From Haemophilus parainfluenzae (GTDB lineage: Bacteria; Pseudomonadota; Gammaproteobacteria; Enterobacterales; Pasteurellaceae), in the NCBI RefSeq assembly GCF_003252755.1, contig NZ_QEPT01000003.1:62001-126000 (forward strand): a stretch of DNA of 64,000 nt. Reading direction: 5' to 3'. The position numbers and the translations under genes were made by a program. The stretch's first letter is position 1. The number at the start of each line of letters is the position of its first letter. Of the stretch, positions 37,920 to 49,957 are shown piece by piece. Below the pieces are notes generated by a model. That model searched no databases. It was given only the letters and a program-made list of their open reading frames with translations, and had not been told where the DNA came from.

Positions 37920-39074
37920 ATGGCTAATCGAATGATTCTTAATGAAACCAGCTATCACGGTGCTGGCGCCATTCAACATATTGTAGATGAGGTCATAAGT
38001 CGTAGCTTTAAAAAAGCTTTAGTAGTCACAGACAAAGATTTGATTAAATTTAATGTAGTGGAAAAAGTCACCGCACTTTTGGATAAGGCGGGGCTTGCTT
38101 ACGAGATTTTTGACGAAGTGAAAGCCAACCCAAGCGTCGATGTCATCAAAAAAGGTGTGGCAAAATTCAAACAAAGTGATGCAGATTACCTAATTGCCAT
38201 CGGAGGAGGTTCTCCTACAGACACGTCAAAAGCTATCGGCATTATTATCAATAACCCTGAATTTGAAGATGTTCTATCTCTTGAAGGTGTTGCGCCGACC
38301 AAGAACAAATGTGTACCCATTATCGCTGTTCCGACTACAGCAGGCACTGCCGCTGAAGTCACTATCAACTATGTGATTACCGATGAAGCGAATAAACGCA
38401 AATTTGTTTGCGTAGATGTACACGACATACCAGTAGTCGCTGTAGTCGATCCTGACATGATGTCCAGCATGCCTAAAGGTTTGACCGCTGCCACCGGCAT
38501 GGATGCACTAACCCATGCTATTGAAGGTTACACCACCAAAGCAGCTTGGGCACTTACCGATGCTTTGCATTTGGAAGCGATTCGTTTAATTGCCAAACAT
38601 TTACGTGGTGCGGTAGAAAACACCAAAGAAGGACGTGAAGGTATGGCGCTTGGTCAATATGTTGCCGGTATGGGCTTTTCGAACGTAGGCTTAGGTATCG
38701 TACACAGCATGGCGCACCCGCTTTCTGCCTATTATGACACCCCGCATGGTATCGCCAATGCTGTCTTATTGCCTTATGTTATGGAATTCAATGCGCCTGA
38801 AACGGGTGAAAAATTCCGTGAAATTGCCCGAGCAATGGGTGTAAAAGGCGTAGATGACATGAGCCAAGATGAATATCGCAAAGCGGCAATTAATGCTGTA
38901 AGACAGCTGTCTAAAGATGTCGGAATTCCAGAGAAATTACACTCTATAGGTGTTCAAGAGAAAGATCTCGTTTCTCTTTCTCAAGATGCTCTTAAAGATG
39001 TTTGTACTGGAGGCAATCCACGTAATTGTACAGCAGAGGATATTTTAGAAATCTATAGATTGGCATTTAAATAA
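37920..39074 (+). CDS. fucO: Lactaldehyde reductase (1,2-propanediol oxidoreductase)
   Basis: This 384-residue iron-dependent group III alcohol dehydrogenase reduces the L-lactaldehyde released by FucA to 1,2-propanediol with NADH. It begins MANRMILNETSYHGAGAI and is co-linear with E. coli FucO; IGGGSPTDTSKAIGI is the nucleotide loop and DALTHAIEGY, HSMAHPLSAYYDTPHG give the iron ligands. AAGGAG lies before the ATG. An uptake core lies at 38070-38078. A terminator after fucP means separate or read-through expression. Confidence 0.94.
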   Translation: MANRMILNETSYHGAGAIQHIVDEVISRSFKKALVVTDKDLIKFNVVEKVTALLDKAGLAYEIFDEVKANPSVDVIKKGVAKFKQSDADYLIAIGGGSPTDTSKAIGIIINNPEFEDVLSLEGVAPTKNKCVPIIAVPTTAGTAAEVTINYVITDEANKRKFVCVDVHDIPVVAVVDPDMMSSMPKGLTAATGMDALTHAIEGYTTKAAWALTDALHLEAIRLIAKHLRGAVENTKEGREGMALGQYVAGMGFSNVGLGIVHSMAHPLSAYYDTPHGIANAVLLPYVMEFNAPETGEKFREIARAMGVKGVDDMSQDEYRKAAINAVRQLSKDVGIPEKLHSIGVQEKDLVSLSQDALKDVCTGGNPRNCTAEDILEIYRLAFK

Positions 39075-39156
39075 TTCATCTATGAAAATTAACCCTGATC
39101 GATTATTCAATCGTTGAGTTAATTCAACAAATAAGGTAGACTATCCTCCCGTCTTG

Positions 39157-40905
<1,749 letters not shown>

Positions 40906-40926
40906 TTTACTGATACTTCAATAAAC

Positions 40927-40964
40927 AAGTGCGGTCAAAAACACAAGAATTTTTGACCGCACTT
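40927..40964. terminator. Uptake-signal dyad terminator after pyrG
   Basis: A 15-bp perfect stem (AAGTGCGGTCAAAAA and its complement) lies between pyrG and the convergent unknown gene. Confidence 0.82.
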
Positions 40965-40998
40965 TGCATTTTTAAGCATTTTAATTTGATTGATTCTA

Positions 40999-41952
40999 TT
41001 ACTGTTTCACTAAACGATAAGGCAAGATCTGCATTTTACATTTATCAGAAATATCGCCTGAATCGAAATCATCAATAAAATGCCAATGTGCGGTATCTTT
41101 TGTTAAATCAGTGAGATAAATTCGAGTGTTACCTACTTTATAACGACACTCACCAATAACAAAATTCCTTTCACTACTTGCTTCATCCATGTAATCACCG
41201 TGAACAACTTGGATAAGCTTCGCATGATTGGTTAAATCAGTGTAATACCACCAAATATCAAATTTATCTTTATCATTGGCTAGCTGAACTTGCAAACTCG
41301 GCTCGATAAAGTTCGCATTATAACTATGAGCTTGCATTATTTGTGAACTTATTAACTCATTATGTTTCCAAAGGTAATCATAATTAAGCTGGCGATTTTC
41401 ATAAAATGCAACTTTACTCTTTAAACGAATCGTCGGTAGAATAACCTCGCCTTCAGGTATTTCACAACTAGCTAAGGTAAAATCAGAATAAGACATCGAA
41501 GGCCCCTTACCTTTTATTCGTACAAAAACAAAACTTCCTCTACTCAAACAAGACTGTCCATTAATAGAAATCGTTTCTGGCATGCCTAAGTCAGTATCAT
41601 GTTGTTCACCCAATCTAACCAAATTATTGATTCTAACAACATGACTATTTAATGAAAGTTTATTTAAACGAAAATCGCCCCACTTAAAATATGTATTATC
41701 GAGCGTAATAACATAATCTGGCGCATCTTCTCCGGTTGTTGCAAAAACAAATGCATTCGGAGATAAATCATAAATACCTGCTAAATACGGTTTATCTTGT
41801 AACTGAACACCTCTAAGCGCCCAATCTTGTGGAGCTGAAGAAAACAAAAAATAAAATACGAAATAACTCAAAATAAATAATAATGTGGCAATTCCAAGCA
41901 ATATACCAATTGTCCACAAACATATTTCTAATGGTGTCTTTAAAAGCTTCAT
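40999..41952 (-). CDS. Uncharacterised single-pass membrane protein
   Basis: I do not recognise this 317-residue protein. One strong membrane helix lies near the N-terminus (residues about 11-36), followed by a soluble, mostly beta-predicted region without clear motifs. The region contains several cysteines (near SINGQSCLSRG, LASCEIPEG, GECRYKVG and SDKCKMQ) that could pair if it is periplasmic. TTAGGAAAT precedes the ATG. No exact uptake core lies in it. It is divergent from the next gene and convergent with pyrG. Confidence 0.7.
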   Translation of the reverse strand: MKLLKTPLEICLWTIGILLGIATLLFILSYFVFYFLFSSAPQDWALRGVQLQDKPYLAGIYDLSPNAFVFATTGEDAPDYVITLDNTYFKWGDFRLNKLSLNSHVVRINNLVRLGEQHDTDLGMPETISINGQSCLSRGSFVFVRIKGKGPSMSYSDFTLASCEIPEGEVILPTIRLKSKVAFYENRQLNYDYLWKHNELISSQIMQAHSYNANFIEPSLQVQLANDKDKFDIWWYYTDLTNHAKLIQVVHGDYMDEASSERNFVIGECRYKVGNTRIYLTDLTKDTAHWHFIDDFDSGDISDKCKMQILPYRLVKQ

Positions 41953-42210
41953 ATTTCCTAATATCTCTCTTAATCAATATATTTGTGTATTATGCTTTTC
42001 TTATCAAGACAGAAAAATTACCACTTCCCGGAATACTTTCATCATTTTCTTACCCCATAAAAAAGCAAATTTATTTAATTACACTTCAAAAAACATTTGA
42101 ATTAGTATAACATTTTAGTCAACTATTTATCTAACTTAAATAAGTGGTTACTTTTAAATATATTTATAAAACATTCTTCAATTCAACTGCTTGTTATAAA
42201 AGGAATAACC

Positions 42211-43050
42211 ATGCATAAATTTTTACTGACAACCCTTCTCTCTAGCCTTTCTACCTGTGCTTTCGCACTTTTCCCTATTCAAACTGATTGGCAAGCTAAT
42301 CACTTACAAGGCAAAGTGAAGTCCGTTATTTCACAGTCGGAAGATAATCCAGAAACGGTAGAAGGAGAAGTGGTCACGAACGATGTTCGTCAATTTTATA
42401 ACGAGCAAGGCTTTTTAATTAAAACTGAAGAGATTACCCAAGAATCTGAATATTCCTATAAAACGACGGCGAATTATCGATATGATCAAAACAATCAATT
42501 AGAAGAAATTCGTTACACTATCGATAAAGAGGCTCATGGAAAACTCTACCATTATCAAGAAAACAGCGATGGTTCGGGTATCATTTTAGAAATCACCTAT
42601 GTAGGCAAAAAGCCGAAAAAACCGAATTTTCAAGAAGATTACATCAAAAGAGTTTACGATAAAGATGGTAAACTCATCTCTGAAGCCGTTTATTATGCAA
42701 AGATGATTGACGGCCATGCGAAAAAATTCCATTACAAGGACGATAAACTCATCAAGGTTTGTGATTTTGATGACAGTGGAAAAGAAAGTAATTGCGAAAC
42801 TTATCGTTATCTCGAAAATGGCGACTTTGTACATAACACGCCTTTTAATGAGGGACGAGCAGATTTTACTTATGACAAAAACCACAATGAATTAAAACGC
42901 CAAATTTTTGATCAACATGGGAAATTAGAAGAAACGCTCACAACGCGTCATAAATTTGATCAATACGGTAATGTGATTGAAAGCATTATGTATGATGAAA
43001 AAGGCAGATGGTTAGATAAAACCACAAAGAAATATGAATATTATCAATAA
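42211..43050 (+). CDS. Secreted YD-repeat-like protein of unknown function
   Basis: This 279-residue protein has a signal peptide (MHKFLLTTLLSSLSTCAFA). The mature part has repeated Rhs/YD-like units of the form YDxxNxLxExxY: YDQNNQLEEIRYT, VYDKDGKLISEAVYY, HYKDDKLIKVCDFD, TYDKNHNELKRQIFD, KFDQYGNVIESIMYD. Such repeats form beta-sheet or beta-shell surfaces in periplasmic or secreted proteins. AAAGGAATAACC precedes the ATG. It is followed 29 bases later by the next unknown gene, likely one unit. Confidence 0.75.
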   Translation: MHKFLLTTLLSSLSTCAFALFPIQTDWQANHLQGKVKSVISQSEDNPETVEGEVVTNDVRQFYNEQGFLIKTEEITQESEYSYKTTANYRYDQNNQLEEIRYTIDKEAHGKLYHYQENSDGSGIILEITYVGKKPKKPNFQEDYIKRVYDKDGKLISEAVYYAKMIDGHAKKFHYKDDKLIKVCDFDDSGKESNCETYRYLENGDFVHNTPFNEGRADFTYDKNHNELKRQIFDQHGKLEETLTTRHKFDQYGNVIESIMYDEKGRWLDKTTKKYEYYQ

Positions 43051-43079
43051 ACCACTTATTCTAACTATAGTTGCTTATT

Positions 43080-44642
43080 ATGTTTTTTAAATCTAAACCA
43101 TGCGCTGAAAAATTAGACAAAACACTAACAACCAAACTGGACAAAATCTTTCAATATTTTAATGTGGAAGAAGAACCACCTGAGTTGCTTTTTGCTCGAA
43201 ATCACAAGGTTGCACCAATGGCAATCGCAACCTATTGGCATTATGGTAAAGCCAATTTAGATGAAACTGAATTGTTAGAAAATACGGGAGTATCTGATTT
43301 ATATCAACCTCTAGAATTGCTCCTGACAAAAACAATGAAACTGCCTTGTATTACGCGCATAGAATTTGAAGAGGAAAATTGGGTTCAATTATTTCTTTCT
43401 ATTGATTTCAAATTAGCCCCAACAGAGAGCACGCTTTTTAGAGTTTTTGTTTTCCCTGATCAGGATAGCTTTGTTTTCGCCGAAACGGATCGAACGAATA
43501 ACCTTTTTCAGAGCATGATGCAGGCAAAACCATTTAATCAACATAGTCCACATTATGAGCAATTTTTATCTTCAGTTGATGCGATATTAAACGCCATTGA
43601 AAAGCCTAAAGATTTTGCATTATTAGACCAAAAACTCGCCAAAATTGAGCATTATCTTAAAAATCAACCTAATGGCGATTTACTTGTCAAAAACAATATC
43701 TTTGAAACAGATATTTACGCCTATCAATTTTATTATTCTGATAATTGGGACGATTACTCAAAAGAAAAATTTAATGAACTAGATTTTGACGGCGATATGT
43801 ATGATTTACAAAGTCAATTCTGTAACCCAATGGGATTCGTACCTGCTTCTCGAGAAGAATTTTTTAATGGTTCTGGCTATTCTTTTTTAAATATTGGGTT
43901 CGGCATAAAACCGCATAAGGAATATGAACATATTATTAAAGACACTAAATTTGCACTTCCGCAAAGAATTGAGCTATTTGCTGGACAACCTATTAGCGAT
44001 GCCTCATATTCGTTACAACATGCTGATCAGCTTTTTATTTCTAATTTAATGGCAGCAATTTATTACGCCAAACCGCTTGATGAACAACATTACAAGTTTG
44101 CTTTGTTAAAACAAGCCGTTGATTTGATTTGCAATAGCATTGACAGACGTGAAACTGAAATCAACCAAGATATCCTATTTGATGAATTAATTACTTTGCT
44201 TGAAACAAAAAAACACATCAAAGCAAAGTATATTAAGCAAGTAAAAAACCTCTATAAATGGTTAAATAAAGACCTAGAGAAATGTCGAGAAAAAATGATC
44301 GCATTTGGCGATATCTACGAGGACGAGAATTTCGATGAAGAATACGCTAAATTAGAGCTTATCAGAAGTTATCTTCATTGCTATCAAGATGATTGGAAAA
44401 TTGATTATGACTCACTCAATCATTTTATTTCAGAAGCTCTTGAACAAACTTTTGAAATCACTTTCGAAGAAGCACAGCATGAGTTTGCACGCATTAAGAA
44501 TAAAGTAGAAACAGAAAGTGATTATACTTTACTTTATGTTGATACGGGTTCCGACAATTTCTATTGCTTAGTTTGCCCAAAATCAGCAGAAACCCGCATA
44601 ATAGAAATTGCGGACATATTAAATTTACCTATCAACCATTAA
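43080..44642 (+). CDS. Uncharacterised acidic cytoplasmic protein
   Basis: This 520-residue protein is rich in Asp, Glu and aromatic residues, with no signal peptide or membrane helix. A C-terminal segment (SDYTLLYVDTGSDNFYCLVC) resembles DUF6630-type ends, but I cannot confirm the family. The longer reading starts at a TTG three codons upstream; the ATG is preferred although no clear ribosome site is visible, so it may be translationally coupled to the preceding gene 29 bases upstream. It ends at a strong bidirectional hairpin. Confidence 0.7.
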   Translation: MFFKSKPCAEKLDKTLTTKLDKIFQYFNVEEEPPELLFARNHKVAPMAIATYWHYGKANLDETELLENTGVSDLYQPLELLLTKTMKLPCITRIEFEEENWVQLFLSIDFKLAPTESTLFRVFVFPDQDSFVFAETDRTNNLFQSMMQAKPFNQHSPHYEQFLSSVDAILNAIEKPKDFALLDQKLAKIEHYLKNQPNGDLLVKNNIFETDIYAYQFYYSDNWDDYSKEKFNELDFDGDMYDLQSQFCNPMGFVPASREEFFNGSGYSFLNIGFGIKPHKEYEHIIKDTKFALPQRIELFAGQPISDASYSLQHADQLFISNLMAAIYYAKPLDEQHYKFALLKQAVDLICNSIDRRETEINQDILFDELITLLETKKHIKAKYIKQVKNLYKWLNKDLEKCREKMIAFGDIYEDENFDEEYAKLELIRSYLHCYQDDWKIDYDSLNHFISEALEQTFEITFEEAQHEFARIKNKVETESDYTLLYVDTGSDNFYCLVCPKSAETRIIEIADILNLPINH

Positions 44643-44705
44643 ATTTTATGGACAGAAAACAACATGACAGAAATAAAAAACGGTCATTTTTAGCTAATTT
44701 TTGCA

Positions 44706-44733
44706 AAAACGCTGTGAAAAATCACAGCGTTTT
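44706..44733. terminator. Bidirectional terminator between the 520-residue gene and DUF4153 gene
   Basis: AAAACGCTGTGA pairs perfectly with TCACAGCGTTTT over a 4-base loop, between convergent genes. It is not built from uptake cores, unlike most terminators in the window. Confidence 0.85.
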
Positions 44734-44743
44734 AAACTTACTG

Positions 44744-46516
44744 TTACTTATCAAAAATAGCTTTCGTATATATTCTATTATAGTAATAACCACTTTCTGG
44801 TCTAAATTTCACTTCAAGTTCGCTCAAATAGATCGCAAAGCTTGGTCTATCAATTTTTAATAAATCTTGGCTAAGTGATTTAATCTCAGCTTTAGACATT
44901 TTTTTCATCGGGTCTAGTTGATGATCTTTAAATACTTTATGAATATGTTCATCCATATTAGTGCAATATCTGTCGTGATCTTCAACAAAGCAAACCTCTG
45001 GTTTTTCCCCTTGCTTATCCACGTTTTCATCAGATTTCATATAAGTCTGAGGCTCTGTACGATAAAATGTAAAGGTCGGCACACGAATCCATTTTTTATA
45101 CGGAGTGACATCAATTGACTCCCATCGAGCTTCTATTGTTATTTCGTTGTCTCGAATTACTTGGTCATTGATGCTGATATGATCACCATAAATATCTAAT
45201 GTAAAAAGTTCTTTCGATTTTTCACCATATTGCTGCTTAAAAATCTCTTGTTTTTCTTTATAAGGATCTTCTACATAAGAGTCTAGCTCTATATGGCGAA
45301 CCAAATAATATGATACATTGTCTAATTCTTCCCAATCTTTAAGCTCGCTTTTTGGCATATTCTCTAAACGTTCAACAAAATCTATATCATCACGAATTTT
45401 GCCTGAACCATCTGATAAATTAAGTTTTTTCAATAACTGTTCAAACCTCACAGTTTGGCTTTGGTAAGCAATTTCTTGTGGTTTAACAACCCAAGTCATG
45501 GCAAAAATTGCCACCATTACAACCGCAGAAATTAAACGATATTGACGAACCTTAGGCAAAGCTAGAATGGCATAAACAATAATAATCGCCACAGCCAATG
45601 CTACTAAATAAATACGTTGTTCAGTCCAAGCATAGGCACTAATACGGCGGTCAATCGCCAGCCATAGCAATACGATTGGCACAATAGCAAGATATGGATA
45701 GAACTTAAAGAAAGTTTCCCAGCGGGCTTTAGCACAAATAGAACATAGTGCATATACGCCTAACCCACCAAGCAGGTAAGGCAAAGTAATATTAGCTAAC
45801 ATGCCTTTTGGTAATATGCCTTCAAAAATAATTTGCACAACATAAGCATAAAGTAACACAGTGAAAATCATCAATGTTGGTGCTAATACGAAATTAACTA
45901 AAATGTCAAAAATGCGATTTAACGTCATTTCCGATTTTACTTGACGCTGTTGAAACACTAAGAAAAAGAGTGGCAAAGTGAAAATGCCTAAAGATGTATA
46001 AAAATGCTCATAGAAACTATCAGAAAACTCGACATTAAATAGCGTTGTAATCGTAAATAAAATAGCCGCCACTAATCCAAACACCAGCAACCATACCGCC
46101 GTAGCTAAGCCAAGATGGAATAAATTGGTAAAATTACGGTAGGTAAACACTTGATTATTTTTTTCAAATGGAAAACCTAATAACACAAATAACGCAATAA
46201 AATTTGTGCCCCAGAATTTCGGGCTTGAGCAATAAAACGCTGAACTATCATTAGTCATACCAATAATAGCCAGCGCCACCAATGGTACAATCCATGAAAA
46301 ACGATACCAAGAATATGGGCGAGAGAGATAAACAAAGATAAATAAGATTGGCGCAAATATCCAATAAGCTAAGTGATCATTCCCTTGATGAGATCCTAAT
46401 TCCATAAACCAAATCCCAATCGCAAACGAGGTAATCATAAAAATTTCAATCGGATGCGTAGATACCGCATTTTTCATTTGGGCTTTAGTCTTTTCGAAAA
46501 ATGTTGAAGCAGACAT
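44744..46516 (-). CDS. DUF4153 polytopic membrane protein
   Basis: This 590-residue protein has about 11-12 hydrophobic helices in its first 370 residues, then a soluble C-terminal region of about 220 residues rich in charged and aromatic residues. The arrangement and segments such as FHLGLATAVWLLVFGLVAAILF match DUF4153 proteins of unknown function. AAGGA precedes the second in-frame ATG by six bases, so the start is at 46516. No exact uptake core lies within it. Confidence 0.8.
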   Translation of the reverse strand: MSASTFFEKTKAQMKNAVSTHPIEIFMITSFAIGIWFMELGSHQGNDHLAYWIFAPILFIFVYLSRPYSWYRFSWIVPLVALAIIGMTNDSSAFYCSSPKFWGTNFIALFVLLGFPFEKNNQVFTYRNFTNLFHLGLATAVWLLVFGLVAAILFTITTLFNVEFSDSFYEHFYTSLGIFTLPLFFLVFQQRQVKSEMTLNRIFDILVNFVLAPTLMIFTVLLYAYVVQIIFEGILPKGMLANITLPYLLGGLGVYALCSICAKARWETFFKFYPYLAIVPIVLLWLAIDRRISAYAWTEQRIYLVALAVAIIIVYAILALPKVRQYRLISAVVMVAIFAMTWVVKPQEIAYQSQTVRFEQLLKKLNLSDGSGKIRDDIDFVERLENMPKSELKDWEELDNVSYYLVRHIELDSYVEDPYKEKQEIFKQQYGEKSKELFTLDIYGDHISINDQVIRDNEITIEARWESIDVTPYKKWIRVPTFTFYRTEPQTYMKSDENVDKQGEKPEVCFVEDHDRYCTNMDEHIHKVFKDHQLDPMKKMSKAEIKSLSQDLLKIDRPSFAIYLSELEVKFRPESGYYYNRIYTKAIFDK

Positions 46517-46653
46517 AATCATTCCTTTTTTATTCTATAAAGCCTTATTTAACACTTAATAATTCATACTAAAATAGTATGGAAATTCTCTGGCACTTTA
46601 ACGAACTTTTATGGACAAATCCACTAAAATTAAATAGATATTAGATTAAAACT

Positions 46654-46696
46654 CACCGCACTTGATTGAAAAATAAGATACAGATCAAAGTGCGGT
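46654..46696. repeat. Uptake-signal dyad upstream of eno
   Basis: CACCGCACTTGAT and ATCAAAGTGCGGT face each other (11-bp pairing with one bulge). It lies between two divergent genes, so it does not serve as an end-of-gene terminator here; it may be a leader or a relic. Confidence 0.65.
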
Positions 46697-46777
46697 CATT
46701 TTTCCAAGACAAATTTCTAAATTTGCTTTATTATATTCCCACTTTAGGTTCGCCTAACTAATTTTAATTAACTTTAA

Positions 46778-48103
<1,326 letters not shown>

Positions 48104-48129
48104 TTTTTGCTTAATTTAATGTAAAATAG

Positions 48130-48160
48130 CACCGCACTTTGCAAAAAGTGCGGTGTTTTT
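48130..48160 (+). terminator. Uptake-signal dyad terminator of eno
   Basis: CACCGCACTTT pairs with AAAGTGCGGTG over a 4-base loop, followed by TTTTT. Confidence 0.9.
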
Positions 48161-48185
48161 CTATCTAATATTTAAAGGAAAGAAA

Positions 48186-48605
48186 ATGTTACATTTAACC
48201 CTCGAAGATCAACTCTTTCTCGGTCAACCAAAGCAAGTCGGCACACACTCGACTGTGCATGATCATCTGGCGGTAATGTTTGAAGATGATGGTGAAACCG
48301 GCTATTTTTATGCGTTAGATATGCGTCAAAATGCGCAGCCTGTTGTCGATTGTTTACATGTTTATAACGTCGATAACACTCGCAATCACCACGAAGCCCG
48401 TAAATTAGAAATTTGCTGGGATGAAAGCGGTTATTTAGCCTTATTGCTTATTAACGGCTATCCCCATGCCGTATTTGATTTTGCTCATTTGATCGGCTAT
48501 AACACTAACAAACATCCTCAGCCTGACTTAATGAGCATGTGGACACACGAAGAAATCACCAATGAACGTGCGACCGCATGGCTTGATGTGAATACCATTA
48601 AATAG
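48186..48605 (+). CDS. DUF2251-type uncharacterised protein
   Basis: This 139-residue cytoplasmic protein has MLHLTLEDQLFLGQP, MFEDDGETGYFYALD and LLINGYPHAVFDFAHLIGYN, which I recognise as a small conserved family (DUF2251) found in Pasteurellaceae and some enterobacteria. Its function is not known. AAAGGAAAG precedes the ATG; an 11-codon longer reading into the terminator is rejected. It ends 8 bases before yigB and is likely co-transcribed. Confidence 0.75.
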   Translation: MLHLTLEDQLFLGQPKQVGTHSTVHDHLAVMFEDDGETGYFYALDMRQNAQPVVDCLHVYNVDNTRNHHEARKLEICWDESGYLALLLINGYPHAVFDFAHLIGYNTNKHPQPDLMSMWTHEEITNERATAWLDVNTIK

Positions 48606-48613
48606 GATTAACT

Positions 48614-49321
48614 ATGCGATTTTACCGCGGTCTTCAGCCTTTCAAGGTTATGAGTTTTGATCTTGATGATACCCTTTACGATAACAGTGATGTCATTCGT
48701 TTAGCCGAAGAACGCTTTCTTCAATGTGTGCAAGAACACGCACAACTGAGCGAGCTTACCTCAGAATATTGGCGAGGATGGAAATGGCAACTGGCGGAGA
48801 AAGATCCCTTGATTGCTGAAGATGTGATTGCCTGGCGTGTCGAAACGTTACGGCACTTACTAGCGCATCATGGTAAGAGTGCGGTTGAAATTGACCGCAC
48901 TTTAGCGCTTGCCATGGAAGAGTTTATTAAATGGCGACATAAAATTGATGTACCCGCAGAAAGTATTGAGGTGCTAAATCGACTTAAAGATCGCTACCCG
49001 CTTAGCGTGATTACCAATGGTAATGTGATTGCAACACGCATTGGGTTTGAACACTTTCAGCTGAGCTTACATGGTGGAGAGCAAGGCAGAGCAAAACCTC
49101 ATCAAGATTTATTCCACCAAACCGCCGATCATTTTGGCGTAAAACCGAATGAAATTTTACATATCGGTGACAACTTAACTACGGATGTTCAAGGCGCCAT
49201 TCAAGCCGGCTGCCAATCTGTATGGATTAATTTATCGGGCAAAACCCTCAATTCATTTACTGAAGCAAGTGTTTTGCCTACATTAGAAATCAATCACTTA
49301 ACTGAATTATTAACACTTTAA
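48614..49321 (+). CDS. yigB: HAD-family phosphatase YigB (riboflavin pathway)
   Basis: This 235-residue HAD-IA hydrolase begins MRFYRGLQPFKVMSFDLDDTLYDN, aligned with E. coli YigB ([20 protein letters not shown]). Catalytic Asp16 and Asp18; VITNGN and HIGDNLTTDVQGAIQAG are motifs II and IV. YigB dephosphorylates 5-amino-6-(5-phospho-D-ribitylamino)uracil, among other HADs. Unusually, two opposed uptake cores sit within the gene (48878-48904), encoding a stretch around KSAVEIDRTLAL. Confidence 0.9.
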   Translation: MRFYRGLQPFKVMSFDLDDTLYDNSDVIRLAEERFLQCVQEHAQLSELTSEYWRGWKWQLAEKDPLIAEDVIAWRVETLRHLLAHHGKSAVEIDRTLALAMEEFIKWRHKIDVPAESIEVLNRLKDRYPLSVITNGNVIATRIGFEHFQLSLHGGEQGRAKPHQDLFHQTADHFGVKPNEILHIGDNLTTDVQGAIQAGCQSVWINLSGKTLNSFTEASVLPTLEINHLTELLTL

Positions 49322-49325
49322 CCCT

Positions 49326-49955
49326 ATGATGAAAAAGAAAAATCAAGTTCTCGTCAGCCTTTCCATTGTAGCTTTATTGGGCGGCTGCTCTGAAGAGCAA
49401 GTTCAACGTGATGTTTATAACAGCCTTGAGGATTGTTTAGCCGATTGGCAAAAAATCGAATTATGCGAAGCTGACCAATCTAATGAAAATAACAGCGGTA
49501 CAACTGCACATGCTGGTTCAGGCTCCTCTCTCTCGGGCAATTTGAATACACGTCCAAGCAATAATAGTGAATGGTCAGAAGACAATCAAACCGTCAAACA
49601 AACCTTAAATCCAGATGGAGCAACTCACTCTGGCAATTCAAACAGTTCAGAAGGAGCAAGCCATACGAGTTCTGCAACAGGAGAAGGACACGGTAGCATG
49701 GGCAGTGCGATTGCTGGTGCCGCAATGGGTTATATGATCGCGCGTACAATGGGCTCATTTTTAGGCCCTAGCTACAATCCGAGCAATCGCGCTGTTTCAA
49801 CACCAACTGGCCAAGTTATCCAACCGCAAACTAATCGTTCTGTCGGTAAACCTGTATTAGTTAAAGGCAATGCTGGCAGCACTTACAGCAAACCGGTTTC
49901 ACGTGGCGGCTTTAAAAGCTCAAATTCAAGCAGTAACCGTAGCTCAGGCGGTTAA
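49326..49955 (+). CDS. YgiB-like (DUF1190) lipoprotein
   Basis: This 209-residue lipoprotein has signal MMKKKNQVLVSLSIVALLGGC (lipobox LGGC), a DCLADW motif that recalls the YgiB REDCVAEF segment, a Ser/Asn/Gly-rich middle, a GxxGYMIARTMG segment and a C-terminal VSRGGFKSSN...SSGG like YgiB. YgiB is linked with YgiC in E. coli, and here too the next gene is ygiC-like. Two adjacent ATG codons; no clear Shine-Dalgarno. Probably translationally linked with yigB, which ends 4 bases upstream. Confidence 0.78.
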   Translation: MMKKKNQVLVSLSIVALLGGCSEEQVQRDVYNSLEDCLADWQKIELCEADQSNENNSGTTAHAGSGSSLSGNLNTRPSNNSEWSEDNQTVKQTLNPDGATHSGNSNSSEGASHTSSATGEGHGSMGSAIAGAAMGYMIARTMGSFLGPSYNPSNRAVSTPTGQVIQPQTNRSVGKPVLVKGNAGSTYSKPVSRGGFKSSNSSSNRSSGG

Positions 49956-49957
49956 AT

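Noticed and set aside
39097-39127. Hairpin with GTTGA/TCAAC arms after fucO as its terminator
   Set aside because: Imperfect arms and no T run; the gene end may instead be defined by the upstream arm of the pyrG inverted repeat or by read-through.
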